DNA from: Ryuthela nishihirai
Lineage: Eukaryota > Arthropoda > Arachnida > Araneae > Heptathelidae
DNA: 64,000 bases
NCBI GenBank assembly: GCA_038380435.1
Contig: JAWZYU010000020.1
Span: 48,020,307-48,084,306, forward strand
Direction: 5' to 3'
The position numbers and the translations under genes are program-made. Positions 1-11,339 of this stretch are shown piece after piece. The notes beneath the pieces were generated by a model. That model worked only from the letters and a program-made list of their open reading frames with translations. It ran no database searches and had not been told where the DNA came from. Every line of letters starts with the position of its first letter. Position 1 is the stretch's first letter.

Positions 1-300
1 GTTTTCCTCTTTTTTGGGGTAAGGGAGAAAATTATTGCTATCAACGTCAACTTTTTGACAAAACACTCTGCCACCAAAATTTTGAAATTTCTAACATTAA
101 TTTATCGTTTGCAATATTTGTTTGAAATTTTGGTATTATGCCTTCGTTAGAGAAGGCATTTATTAAAGCAATTGGTGAAATTTAGAAAATGCGAATCGTA
201 ATATTTAGTAATATTTATCCAACAACTCAAACAGAATTTTCCATTCATTTTTACCCCCCCCCCAAAAAAAAAATCAGACGGGCAGACAGTTGACAAAATA
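1..300 (-). repeat. Single unit related to the 52.5-53.4 kb tandem repeat
   Basis: Read on the minus strand, this stretch resembles the ~240-bp units at 52500-53470. Shared landmarks are the phrase AAATATTACGATTCGCA, a later AAATATTGCAAACG phrase and the GAAATTTCAAA-type phrases. A C10 run followed directly by an A10 run lies at 254-273. No coding potential is visible. The similarity is by eye and patchy, so this is a moderate-confidence dispersed copy. Confidence 0.4.
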
Positions 301-1250
301 AAAACAATCTAAAAGGTACGGTTAATACATATATTGCACAAACATTTCCTCATGTACTTAGATTTGTAAGTTAGCCAATTGTGTATTTAGCACTTCTATG
401 TAGTGCTAAATACTAAATATGTAGCACTACTATGTAGCGAAAAATATGGCGCGGAACTGCAGCCCATTTATAACTTTTTCCCATCGACAACGTTCTTCTT
501 CATTGACAAATCTCCATCGGTAGCGTACTATTTATTCCATTCATCCTGATTTGGCTCCCCATTGACCTAACATGGGAATTCTTTAATATTTTGGATGTAA
601 CAGAGCGTAACTGAATTGTAACAGATCGTTGGCTAAAGTGAAATGTTACTGAAAAGCTAAACCTTGTTTTAATGGGTTTTTAGCTGGTTTGAAAACAAAA
701 ATGTACGCCGAGGTATTGCTTTGTCATCTGTCAGATTGCAATCCTTCAATTGTTTTGTTTTGATAGATAAATAAAAAAAGTGTTTTCCCCGCTGAAAAGG
801 TACTAATGAAATATTAGAATAAAATTTCCGAATTTTAATTTCTACCATCCCTAAAGTTGGAAAATGCCAAATTTTAAACAAATAATAATAATAATTTACT
901 TCATGAAGGGGTTACAGTAAAGCCAAGATACAGGTAATTTCGAGATTAAGGATATTAATTTAAAACGCTAGCAGCATAATCGTGCTACAAAATTTAAGAC
1001 TTTCTGGCAGAGTGCTGTGGTCAAAAGGCTTTCACTGGCAGTAGCAAGTTTCCCACTGGAGTTAAAAAAAAAGCAATATGTTTTAACAACAGATAAATGA
1101 AATATTTTCTTTGGTTTGGATAGTTACTAATGATATATCACTTTTCGCCTTTCCTCAGTCATATCTTAGGTCGAATTTACATCATTAGAGGGTGATCAGA
1201 TTTGAAAATGGACTCTATTATTTCTGAAAACGAACATCCCATATTACCTG
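301..1250. other. AT-rich DNA with no recognisable gene
   Basis: I see only short chance ORFs and no repeat assignable to the families found elsewhere in the window. Confidence 0.5.
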
Positions 1251-1251
1251 G

Positions 1252-2028
1252 ATTGGGTTGTTTTACCTCTGAGCTGCACTTATTTGCACAAAATTGGCTA
1301 AATGGCCAGTTCACATGGATTCCGGGGGGGTGGGGGGGTCAGTCGGTAGCGCGCCAGGCTCGTAATCTGTAGTTCCCAGGTTCGAGTCCCAGCTTTGTCA
1401 GCGTTGAGATTTATCTCTGCAAAATTCCCCGCCCTGCCCGTGGTCAGTAGGGGACACCGATGGGCTTGGACAGGCCGCCGTCCGTCGGATGGGACGTTAA
1501 GCCGTGGCCCCGTGTGCGGGAGAGACATACCCTGTGCACGCTAAAGAACACGCTGGATGGCCTTGACGGGAGGCTACCATCTGTCTCCCAACAGCTGTTC
1601 CAGTGGGTCCCCTCCCCCAACCTTCTCTGAGCCTTCGGGGTCCATGTGACTGGCCATTTAGCACATGGTGTGCAAAAAAGTGCCGCTCAGAGGTAAAACA
1701 ATCCAACATGGATCCCGAAGGCTCAGAGAAGGTTGGGGGAGGGGACCCACTGGAACAGCTATTGGGAGACAGATGGTAGCCTCCTGTCAAGGCCATCCAG
1801 CGTGTTCTTTAGCGTGCACAGGATATAGCTCTTTGGCACACGGAACTACGGCTTAACGTCCCGTCCGACGGACTGCGATCTTTCCAAGTCCATCGGTGTC
1901 TCCTACTGATCGAGGGCAGGGTGGTGAGTTTTGCGAAGCTAGCTTTCAAAGCTGACCCATCTTAGACTCGAACCTGCCAACTGTGGATTACTAGCTTGGC
2001 GCGCTAAAGACTGAACCCGCCCTCCCCC
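1252..2028 (-). mobile_element. SINE-A copy (outer), split by a second SINE-A
   Basis: The minus-oriented copy begins with its tail at 1252-1323 (gttttacctctgagc phrase) and resumes at 1706 through its tRNA-like head near 2028. Between the halves lies a plus-oriented copy of the same family. The halves are continuous in SINE coordinates once the insert is removed. This outer copy is diverged, for example in its B-box region, so it is older than its insert. Confidence 0.85.
1324..1705 (+). mobile_element. SINE-A copy (inner), nested in the outer copy
   Basis: This is a nearly complete tRNA-derived SINE. It starts with a G-rich run, then a head with A-box (gtcagtcggtagcgcg) and B-box (ggttcgagtcc) Pol III promoter elements, then a ~290-bp body ending in CAGAGGTAAAACAATCC. 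The TSD is ACATGGATTCC at 1313-1323 and ACATGGATCC at 1706-1715. ORFs called across it on either strand are by-products of the repeat. Confidence 0.88.
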
Positions 2029-2231
2029 ATATTACCAAAGTCGATATGATATTATTATAGTTTGATTTCAGTTTTCAGTTACTTTTTTAGCTATACGACC
2101 AATGCAGCAGTGTTTGGGTCGTACTCTATAAACGTTTTAAATATATTTTACGAACGTTTTCGGAAAAATCACCCTATGTTAAATATCTTTAATTATTGCG
2201 TAATATAATTTATATTCACAGGGCCATATAG

Positions 2232-2580
2232 CAGAAGACGTGGCTCATTCGGTAGCTTTCCAAACTCGTAATTTGAAGTTACCCCGTTCTATTCTCAACT
2301 TTGCCAGAATTGAGATTTCATCTTCTCTAACCACTGCCTTCAGCCAGTAAGGAGACACCGATGGCCTTTGAAAGACCGTCGATGGGCGTTAAGCCATTGT
2401 CCCGTGTGCAAGAGAGCTATACCCGTGCACGTTAAAGAACAGGCTGGATGGCCTTGCCTGGAAATTACCCTCTGTCTCCTAACAACTGTCCAATGTGTCC
2501 CTTTCTCCCAAAGTGTTCTGAGCTCTTCTGGGTCCTTGTGATCTAACCATTTTGTTCAAAAGAGTCAGGACACTATACCT
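2232..2580 (+). mobile_element. Old SINE-A copy
   Basis: The diverged head (gtggctcattcggtag, A-box-like) at about 2238 is followed by body landmarks (ggagacaccgatgg, gcacgttaaagaac). The B-box region is damaged. Its 3' half is repeated twice more immediately downstream. Confidence 0.75.
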
Positions 2581-2915
2581 CTCTTCCAATTAAAGAACAG
2601 ACTGAATGGCCTTGACTGGAAACTACCACCTGTCTCCTAATAGTTGTCCAACGTATCCTCTCCCCTAATGGGTTCTGAGTCCTTATGGGTCCTTGTGACC
2701 TAACAATTTTTTGCAAAAATATCAGGACACCATATCTTTGTTCCAGATAAAGAATACGCTGAATGGACTTGATTGGAGCTATCATCTGTCTCCTAACAGC
2801 TGTCCAACGTGTTGGACAAATAATCCCCTTCCCCAACGTGTTCTGAACCTTTGGGGATCCTTGTGACCTAACCATTGTGTGGAAGAAACTGCTGTTCATA
2901 AGTAAAAACAGCCAA
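2430..2915 (+). repeat. Three tandem copies of the SINE-A 3' half
   Basis: The segment from 'gttaaagaac' through 'gacctaaccatt' occurs three times, at about 2430-2575, 2590-2740 and 2749-2915. The period is roughly 160 bp and the copies have diverged. This is an internal expansion of the old SINE-A at 2232, not independent insertions, because no tRNA-like head precedes copies two and three. Confidence 0.75.
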
Positions 2916-3880
2916 AATGATGTATAGAGAAAAACATGTTCAGTTGATTTATGAGATGTAAGAGATTTCATTGTTATAAGTGCATTTGTTAATTTTTTTC
3001 AATTTCAAATCAGATATTTTTGGGACTTTATGTTTTACTCTTCGCATGTTCTCCCTCTTCAATTACGTTGAATTTCTACTGTTAAAAGGTATTCATTGAA
3101 ATGGAAAAATGACGAAAGTTTTTGCTAATATTCAATCACGCTAAATCAGAGAAATTTTAACAGTCAATTTATGCTAAAAACCCGATTTTTACGTGATAGA
3201 GTGTGGTAATCAAGTGGGGATAAACTGGAAGTTACGAAAGCGAATATTCACCATTCGCGAAAGATTATTAGATTTTCCGATAACGTTTTCAATGATTCGC
3301 AAAGATTTTAGATATGTACGGTACTTTCCATAACCATCTAAATGTTTAAAATCGACAGAAATATTGAAAAACAGATATTTTACCAGAAATATAAAAGTGC
3401 ATAATTGCACGCCTGTTTGTGGTAGTATGTGTTTTTCTCTGATTCTAAGGTGGAAATCACTTAAAATATAATGAAAATGAAATGATAGTATGCTTTAAGA
3501 CAGGGTGAGTAAAACAAACTCCTACCTTAACGGGAAAATATCTTTCTCACTGAGATTGTAAGTAACCGTCAAATACTGGCTTTACATCGTTCTTCAACAT
3601 TCTCTAGGTTTTACTAATAGATGGCAGCACTTGTGACTTTTGATGTCATCTTGAAATGATTTCCAATGACAATGCTCCTATCGCTGAATTGTTTTACTTT
3701 TTTAATTTCTGTTCGTCATCTGCATATAATGTTTATATGACGCAAGTACATTAGAGCTCTGCTATAATGTGGGCAACATCGTGTGATTGCGTTTATAGAG
3801 GAATGCTTTTCAAAAGCAAGTAATTGTAGCCATAAGATATGATGAGCTCTGGCTTTGCCGGGCTGAAAATGGAACAGTTG
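2916..3880. other. AT-rich DNA with no recognisable gene
   Basis: Only short open frames without recognisable motifs. No TIR, SINE or LINE signature seen. Confidence 0.5.
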
Positions 3881-3881
3881 G

Positions 3882-4268
3882 TTTGTTTTACCTCTGATCG
3901 TCACCTTTTTGCACACATTGAGCTAAATGGACAAAGCTAAATGGAAACAGGTCACAAGGATCCCGAGTGCTCAGAGAAGATTGAAGGCCATTGGACAACT
4001 GTTAGGGTATAGATGGTTGCATCCCGTCAAGGCCATCCAAAATGTTCTTTAACGTGCACAGGGTATGGCTCTTCAGCACACGATGCCACGGCTTAACGTT
4101 CCATCCGACGGACAGCGGCCTTTCCAAGCCCATCAGTGTCCTCTACTGACCGTGGGCAGGACGGGAAGTTTTGCGGAGATAAATCTCAACGCTGGCCTAA
4201 TTGGGACTAGAACTTGGGAACTGCAGATTACGAGCCTGGCGCGCTACCGACCGAGTCACCCCGCCTCT
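3882..4268 (-). mobile_element. SINE-A copy
   Basis: A nearly full-length minus-oriented copy. The tail gttttacctctgatcg is at 3884 and the tRNA-like head ends near 4268. A short internal duplication (aaatggacaaagctaaatgga) lies near 3935. B-box complement is mutated (gactagaactt). Confidence 0.85.
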
Positions 4269-4446
4269 CAAAACAGAACAGATGACTTCGGGTTCGAGAG
4301 GGCTCAGAATAATTTTAAACTTCAAATATTTGTTGTAACTCAAGAAAAATAAAAATATTTTTTTTTATTATACTTTCAGTTTTCAATCAATACGGTTAAT
4401 TAGTGAAAATAATCACCATAATTAATTAAAAATAATCGCCAGGAAG

Positions 4447-4580
4447 GGTTGGTTCAGTTGGGGTAGCGCGCCAGGATTATAATCTGTAAATCCCAGGTTG
4501 CGGGCGCCCAGTGCGGGAGAACCATATTCTGTGCAAGTTAAAGAACACCGTAGATGACAGTGACGGGAGGCTACTAGTTC
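4447..4580 (+). mobile_element. SINE-A fragment with internal deletion
   Basis: The head (ggttcagttggggtagcgcg) joins directly to the mid-body phrase 'cagtgcgggagaaccata', so about 110 bp of body is missing. It then ends before the tail. Confidence 0.7.
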
Positions 4581-5029
4581 TACAATTGATTCTCTGTCTC
4601 TAATAAATGAATGGCTTTTTTCATTTATAAGGAGGTTGGCTACCTACGAACTCTCCGTTTCTACAATTATTTCAAATATTTTTCGTTCCAAATAGAAGTA
4701 ACATTTTAATTTTCCTTTCATAAAAACATTATAATTAATACTGTAAGAATGAAATAAATGATTAACGATATGCATTTCTATATGTATATGTGTGTTATGA
4801 GGTGTCAGAGAAACGTTTCCCTCAAATCGGGCTCGAACGGCCACGTGTTCAACAGTTGTCGAAATGGTTGGGCTCGGGAGGACTGGGGCTCAGTAACTTT
4901 GGGTTCGGGGGGGGGGGGAAGAGAAGTGCTCAAAAAATTGAGCCCGAACTAACTCATCTCTAAATGTACTATATGATAAATTATTTCTCATGATAATTAT
5001 ATTCTAAAATATATTACCGTTGTGAAATG
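4581..5029. other. No recognisable gene; contains a G-rich stretch
   Basis: The stretch includes repeated 'gggctcg' and 'gagcccga' phrases and a G11 run near 4908. A similar 'tttttgagcccgagct' phrase occurs near 57765, hinting at a short uncharacterised repeat. Confidence 0.4.
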
Positions 5030-5268
5030 GGTTAGATTGCTTTACCTCTGAGTGGCACTTTTTTGCACACAATGGGCTAAATGGCCAGGTCACAAAGACC
5101 CTGAGAAAGTTGGAAGAGGGACAGCTGTTAGGACACAGATGGTAGCCTCCCGACAAAGCCATTCAGTGTGTTCTTTAATGGGCACAGGTTATGGCTCTCC
5201 CGCATACGGCTCCACGGCTGGCTTTACTTCCCATCCGACGGATAGGGCGGGAAGTTTGGGAGAATGTT
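5030..5268 (-). mobile_element. SINE-A copy, truncated and deleted
   Basis: The tail and body are recognisable from 'tttacctctgagtggcac' to 'catccgacgga'. The head with the Pol III boxes is absent. Confidence 0.78.
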
Positions 5269-5382
5269 CGTTCAGTTAAAATTTCAGGATATGTTATGTG
5301 TTCCGTCGTAGGAAAAGTTTGGGAAAGGCTGGTGTACACTATCGTATAATTAAATTCATTTATTTATTATTAAAATAAATAA

Positions 5383-6393
5383 ATGAAGATCTGCAACTTT
5401 TAAGGATGTGGTTTGATAAGAATAAATTATCTGTTAATGCAAAAAAGACAAAATATGTATATTAATATGCATATTTTAATATGCAAAGGGATATTGCAAC
5501 TGATATTGGTGGCCTATATCATCATACTTTAAAGGGTTTATTTTCATCTAATAATAAGAGTACAAATTTTCGGTGTGACTGTCAAAAAATAAACACTACA
5601 GAATCAATGAAATATCTTGGTGTTATTTACGATAAACACTTGACTTGGAAGAATCACAATCGAAAATATAGTTAAAAATATTAAAAGAATAATGCCTCAA
5701 ATGTATATATTGAGAGAACTGTTAGATATATGTACTTTGAAAAAAAGTGGATTTTGAATTCATTCATTCTAGAATGCAATATGGAATAATTATCTGGGGA
5801 AGGACATATGAAAGTCATTTGAAGTTAATAAAACAAATACATAAATATGTGTTAAAAGAATGACATTTAAAAGAAATTATGATTCTTGTCAAATTTTTTG
5901 TATTTAAATTTATTAAACATTGAACAATATATAAGTTAAAAGTTTTAATATTTATGCATAAAAATGTTCACATTGAAAACTCTATATAAATTGAAAACTC
6001 CTATAATACTAGATCTATGGAAAACGAAAAATTAATTGTTCCTAAATCAAATAATGAATTAGTTAAAAAAATATTTTCCCTTTTCTTGTTCTAAAAGATT
6101 TAATAATTTACCAAAAGATGTAAGAAATGTAACTAATATTATAACTTTGAAAAAGAAATTATGACTATTAAGGCAATAATTATTATATGTATCAAACTGA
6201 TGTTCTCATTGGTACATACCAAATATTATTCTGTTAGAACTTTTGTACCAATGTATGCTTTTACATACTAAATATGATGAGCAAAAAATTATAATATTAT
6301 TAATCCACTGGCGAGTTAATTAAACTCTTGTGGTGAGTTGATTTAAATATGTATTGCTAAATGTTGAATTTGAATAAATTATTATTATTATCG
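5383..6393 (+). pseudogene. 3' remnant of a LINE (reverse transcriptase thumb region and 3' UTR)
   Basis: The translated segment from about 5386 gives a run like WFDKNKLSVNAKKTKYV, then ESMKYLGVIYDKHLTW near 5605-5650. These are typical of the region just after the catalytic core in Jockey/CR1-like LINE reverse transcriptases. Later fragments include QYGIIIWGRTYESHLK. Several frameshifts and stops break the frame. The catalytic YxDD box is upstream of the truncation and absent. The copy ends in an AT-rich tail closing with GAATAAATTATTATTATTA. Clade assignment within non-LTR elements is uncertain. Confidence 0.7.
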
Positions 6394-6574
6394 GCCAATT
6401 AGCGCTAGTGCTCCGATATAACTTTCTGCTATATAGTTTTGACATTTCATGATTACGTGTTCTGTATTCTCTATTTCTTCACATTTCGTGCAGTCGGGAG
6501 AGTCTGCTTTTTTTTAATGTAAGCATAGTTTTTTTTAGAAGGGTGTGGTCTGCTACCATTCTGGTTATTTTTGT

Positions 6575-7045
6575 TTACTGCTCCTCTTTAATTTTCTTTA
6601 ATTCTAAGTCTCTTTTTATGGGATTTCTGCATACTCTGGCTCTGTGGGTTTTTCTATAGAGTGTTTGTTGTAAGAAGTATGCTTCACATTCTTTCATTTT
6701 CACTTCTTTGTTTTTTCTTTTTAGCTCAATGTTGTCATTACAGCACTCAGGGTTGATTATGTTGCTATCAAGGGCCTCTTTAGCTAATTGATCGACCACT
6801 TCATTTTTTGTTATACCACAGTGACTGGGTGTCCAATTTAGCGTGATTTTATTGTGGTTAATTGTCATATGGGTATTGATTTTATCTAAAAGTTTCGTAG
6901 CTAAATTTTCTTCATATGTTTCGTAGGCATATTTTGTTAGTGCAGTCAGTGCTGATTTGCTGTCAGTAAATAAGGAGATATTTTCATCTTTAAGATTTTT
7001 GCAGAACTTTAGAGCTTCAGTGATGGCTGTAATTTCTGTATCCAT
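6575..7045 (-). pseudogene. RNase H domain of the I-group LINE
   Basis: This 156-codon open stretch is a ribonuclease H fold, the C-terminal domain of I-clade LINE polyproteins. It degrades RNA in RNA/DNA hybrids during reverse transcription. Visible landmarks are MDTEITAITEAL with the catalytic E, SLFTDSKSALTAL with the catalytic D, and NWTPSHCGITKNEVVDQLAK with the GHxGIxGNE-like motif and final D. The usual first catalytic D lies upstream and was not located. It continues in a broken frame into the reverse transcriptase at higher coordinates and into a Cys/His segment near 6480. Confidence 0.8.
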
Positions 7046-8730
7046 TATATTAAAGTTATTTTTTTTTAGTTTGAAGCCCGGTTTCAGGTTGAGAGTGGGA
7101 CAGAAATAAACACCAGCAGTGGTGTTGTAATCCAGTTTCTTAGAGCCATCTGTGAAAAGGCAGAGGTCAGTGCTTTTGCCTCTTGGATAATTTCGTTCAT
7201 AATGTGTTTGTTAATTTCTGTTCCAGGGCTTCGTTTTTTTATCATTACTTCTTCTCTTAGATTAATGGAAGGAAATTCCCACGTTCATGTGCTGGTAGAT
7301 AATCTGTTGCATTTATATTGTTATAAAGTGATGAGACTTCTGGATATAATGGGTGGTTTTTGATTTCAGTTATGACTAGCACTTTTGGAACTCTTTTCGA
7401 TTTTGTCAATAAGGTCATGTGTAGCATGTTTTGTAGCAAGTCTTATATAGTGCTGAAATTACTAAATATTTTCTTCTAATGGCGTGCGGCTCAACACTTG
7501 CTGTAGATAGTAATGTGGGAATAGGAACTGTGGGGAGTTGTAAAGTGCATATCCTAATGGCTTCGTTTTGAATTTTTTCTATTATATTCTATTGGGTTGA
7601 GGTAGTATTATTAATGATGATGCATCCATAATCCAGGCATGATCTAAGTAGACTTTTGTAGAGCATGTCCATTTGTTCCTACGAGGACCCCCATTTAGGT
7701 CCATGCACCATTCTCAGAAAGTTGTTAATACTGGAACTTTTTTTTTATTTTGCAAATAAGTGATGTGTTTGGCTCCACTGAACTTTTCATCTAAAACTAC
7801 TCCTAGATATTTGTGGGTAGTGACTTGCTTTATTCTTTTCTTCTCTAGTTTAATATTTATTCCTGGCCTTTCTTTTTTGTAAATTGGTAACACTAGTTCA
7901 AGTTTTAAACCCCACTTCTCGCAATATAGAGTAATCTTGTTCAGGGCTATTTGTAGTCGTTCTTGAATGGTGTGGAAATATTGTCCGGATGTTCATATAC
8001 AGATATCGTCCGAAAATTGTGTATAGTGCACTTTAGGGGTATTACTTCTTTTAAATCATTCAGATATATGTTGAATAATAAAGGTGAGATAACGGAGCCC
8101 TGCGGCAATCCATGAGTGGCAATGAAAGAATCAGATACCGTGTTTCCCAGTTTAATGGAATTTTTTCTTTGGATGCTAAAAGTCGGTTTTTTATTCCAAT
8201 TTGTTTTAGCTTGTAGGTCATCCCTTCATGTCAGACAGAGTCAAAGGCACTCTTTAGGTCCAAGAAGATCACGATAAGAGGTTGGCCAAGTGCAATGCTG
8301 GTTTGCGCTGCAATAGTTATGTCTAATATGCTATCAGCTGTACTGCCGTTATTTCTGAAGTCAGTTTGATTGTCGTAAAGTACATTTTTCTTTTGTAGCA
8401 TAGTCTAAATAAGTCTTTTGTAGCAAGTCTAATCTAGGTTTCATCATTTTTTCTATTATTTTAGTATGATCGCGGTGAGCGTGATGGGTCGATATCCTTC
8501 AAAGGTGTTCTGATCTTTGTTCGGCTTTGGAATGGGTAGATAAATGCTTCACACCATTGCTGTGGCAAATTTTCTGTGGTCCAGTAGTAGTTACTGATGT
8601 TAAGTAACTCACTTACTGCTTTATTCGGTAGATGTTTTAGCATTTTATTTGTTAACTGATCTGGGCCTGCTGCTGAATTAATTTTAGAGGAGAATATGGC
8701 TTTCTTAATTCTTCTATTTTAAATTTATCG
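7046..8730 (-). pseudogene. Reverse transcriptase domain of the I-group LINE
   Basis: The reverse transcriptase copies the element RNA at the nicked target. At 8461-8720 the frame reads GPDQLTNKMLKHLPNK and then TTENLPQQWCEAFIYP, which match the conserved N-terminal RT blocks. Lower down are remnants of the palm and thumb, including CLDYGCIIINN near 7620. The frame is interrupted many times and the YxDD box region is damaged around 8000-8050. The domain lies between the endonuclease and the RNase H as expected. It is identified by motif order, not by a continuous frame. Confidence 0.7.
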
Positions 8731-8894
8731 TTTATTCTGTCTTCATCAGTAATGTCTTCTTGTTTGCTATTTTTTTTTTGGCTTCCAGTTTTTAATTCTG
8801 GCTTGGTTTTCTAGAAATGTTGTCGTTTAAATTTAGAGCGAAGGCTTGCCATTGAACTACTTTTCCTTTGTTCGAAGCATTTTTTTTTTTGCAA

Positions 8895-9710
8895 ATTACG
8901 TGAATCCCTCAATAATGATGGGTGTGTAATCGCTTGGGAGCAGATCCGCTGAAGTCAATCAATTTAAAAGATATTCCAGCTCAGGTGAAGCAAGGGATAA
9001 GATCGATAGCTGATGAATTAAAGTTGTGTACAAAAAACGTGTGTTGTCCCTTGTTGAAAAACGTCGAATCCAATCTATCAATGATATTCTCGATAATTCT
9101 GCCTCGGGGGTCAGTAAAGGAATTTCCCCAATTGATGCTCTGGGCGTTGAAATCTCCGCAAATGATTCAAGGAGGGGGACAAGCATGTAAAATCTCTTCA
9201 ATTATAGTCTCAGGAATGTCCTCTCCTGGTTATAGAAGTTAATGAGTGAAAGTTCCAGATATTTAATCTTGATACGGATGGCTATGCTTTCTAATCTTGT
9301 ATCGTTTTCAAGTAACTTGATTAAGCTGTGTGGTATGATGCGATGTATAAGTAGACTAACCCCTTGACTGTGAAGATCTTCTCTAGTAAAAAGTTTATAT
9401 ATTCAGGTATTTTAAATGGTCAATATTTTGGAGCGGTCAATGCCTCATATGGCCAAAGCAACGACCGATTTATATTTGAGAAAGTCCAGGAGCATAATTT
9501 TCTTATTAGAAAGGGATCTAGCATTCCACTGAATAATTTGAGACAAGGAGGTAATGGAAGACACGTAAATGAGATCCGATAGAAAAGGGAAAAGGTTACT
9601 ACTCAGTTTCAACGATAGCCTTTTGCGATGGGCTGCGGCTTTTTGATTCTGATTGCCTTGACCTAGAGACCACTCTTTCAGTAATCGCCCCAGCAATGAC
9701 TGACATTAGA
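8895..9710 (-). pseudogene. Endonuclease domain of the I-group LINE
   Basis: This is the apurinic/apyrimidinic-type endonuclease that nicks the target DNA. The N-terminal block IIQWNARSLSNKK lies at about 9500-9560. The catalytic block ICGDFNAQSINWGN lies near 9130-9170 in a neighbouring frame, followed by DPRGRIIENIIDRLDS and a SAIDL block near 9010-9030. Frameshifts separate the blocks. Spacing between the QWN block and the GDFNA block is shorter than usual, so some sequence is probably deleted. Confidence 0.72.
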
Positions 9711-9929
9711 TAGTTGGTGAATTCTTGCAAGATGTTATTTATGTGGGATTGGACTTTTTTCACGAGGAACTCTAACATTTCCTGATCATTTGTACTTTCA
9801 GAAAGATGAGTCCGATGGCTGGAGGTAGAACTTCTGGCATCGGTCTCATCGTTCTGAAAGTAAGGCAGAAAATTCTTCGGGATGATTTACGATATTTTCT
9901 GCTTCAATGGATGCTCTAGGTTTCTGGTA

Positions 9930-11030
9930 TGAAGACTGTTTGATTTTGTTACGACGTGGGGAGGGGGGGAAGGTCCTCAAAATTGCGACAGAAAACGGGA
10001 TTATGTGAGATATAAAGTTGCACTCCGTTTATTTTTACCACTTCCGCCCATGTGATATTCATTTCCACTTGTATTTTTCTGACCTTGAGAGCCTCTGTTC
10101 TGGTAGGACATCCTTTGTAAGTGGATGGATGTCTGCTACCGCAGTTGGGGTAGCAGGAAATTGGGGCCAAACATTCCGAATGGTGGTGTGGTTCACTGCA
10201 GTGCTTGCATCTTTTTTGACTACGGCATACGAAGGACGAGTGACCAAATCGTTGACATCTGAAGCACTGTAGATGTGGAGGAATATAAGCTTGGAGGAAG
10301 AAATGGAAATCATGTATGATAATTTCTTCTGGATGATCGTTGCTTTCAAATGGAGAATTTCTTTAGTGTTAGGAGTGCTTACGTATTGTAGCGTGACTGG
10401 ACTTTTTTCCCAAATCATCATTATGTACACATCCGTTAACCCTTATTCTTGTTGCATTCAATAATTTTTTTTGTTTGAAATCCTCGTGGGAACTCCTAAG
10501 ATTAGGCCTTGGGGTTTAATTTGTGCTCTTTTGAATATCGTAATATAATAGGATGGCCCCAATAGTTTTAAGCTCCCTGCTGCGTGCTATAATCTCTGGT
10601 CTGCCTAATTCTAATAATACGTTTTCGTTGCTAGTGAATCTAAGCTTTATTTGGATACTAAAGAAGTAAGCCCTTTTTTATTTGTTTCGATATCAATATC
10701 GGTCAGGAGGCAGTTTTGCAGCTAATAATACAGACTGTGACACTTGACGGTGGTTCAGAGCCGTCCTGTAGGCAGTTTAGGCTTGGGACATCATTCAATT
10801 CAGGTTCAGCTTCTTCATGATGTCCATTATCGTTGGGGGGATTGATATTCTGGGTTGCTACTTTTTCTTCCGATCTTGCTAATTTTTTTCTCCTAGTCAT
10901 ATCTTGTTGACTGTTCACGTTTGGAATTTCATTTAATTCAGGTTCAGTGTCTTCATGATGTCCATTATCATTGGGGGAGCCAACTTCCTGAGTTGTTATT
11001 TGTTAATTTTTTCCCTCTTCTTGCCATCAT
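9930..11030 (-). pseudogene. ORF1 (gag-like, CCHC zinc knuckle) of the I-group LINE
   Basis: ORF1 proteins of this LINE group package the RNA. The translated minus strand contains CYPNCGSRHPSTYKGCP near 10120-10165, the last knuckle. A preceding Cys-rich segment near 10190-10270 shows CQRCQRFGH-like residues in another frame. A downstream segment reads EMNITWAEVVKI. An acidic N-terminal region, 10703-10985, carries a tandem duplication. The frame is broken in several places. The order N-terminal acidic repeat, then knuckles, then endonuclease fits an I-clade element. Confidence 0.72.
10785..10985 (-). repeat. Tandem duplication inside LINE ORF1
   Basis: A unit of about 145 bp encoding a peptide like PNDNGHHEExEPELN is present twice (centres near 10815 and 10945). 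The copies differ at several bases. It lies in the acidic N-terminal part of ORF1. Confidence 0.7.
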
Positions 11031-11125
11031 GACATGGATAGGAAATAGAGCTTAACTGTGCCAGATGTGCCATCATGACATGGATAGGAAATAGAGCTTA
11101 ACTGTGCCAGAGCTTAACTGTGCCA
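11028..11125. repeat. Short tandem repeat (~43 bp, two copies plus a partial)
   Basis: The phrase from 'gccatcatgacatgg' to 'aactgtgccag' occurs twice in direct succession and is followed by an extra 'agcttaactgtgccag'. It lies at the 5' edge of the I-group LINE and may belong to its 5' UTR. Confidence 0.75.
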
Positions 11126-11339
11126 GAAATCTCCTAATTGCCAGATGTATCCAGAACTTCTAAGCACTGCGCTATCTACCCTCACTAGTTAACTTTTGTT
11201 AATTCAACTAGTTTAACTGGTATGTTCCGAATTCAATCACAGTTGGCACGAAATTAAAAAACAAATAGCCGTTATATCTAATTACCTCGTACTTCTACTC
11301 ACCTTTATCCAGGACCAGACCTTATTATGCTAACCAAAT

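Larger units (their letters stand above)
6380..11060 (-). mobile_element. Nearly full-length I-group LINE, decayed
   Basis: On the minus strand, from 11.0 kb down to 6.4 kb, the domains appear in the order expected for I-clade non-LTR retrotransposons. They are ORF1 with a CCHC-type knuckle, apurinic-type endonuclease, reverse transcriptase, and RNase H. The 3' end is a (TAA)n-like tail at 6380-6393. All parts carry frameshifts or stops, so it is dead. About 4.7 kb is retained, close to the usual 5-6 kb. Only parts of the 5' UTR seem to be missing. Confidence 0.8.

Noticed and set aside
10018..10272. Plus-strand ORF of 84 codons
   Set aside because: It is antisense to the LINE ORF1 zinc-knuckle region, which has clear family motifs on the minus strand.
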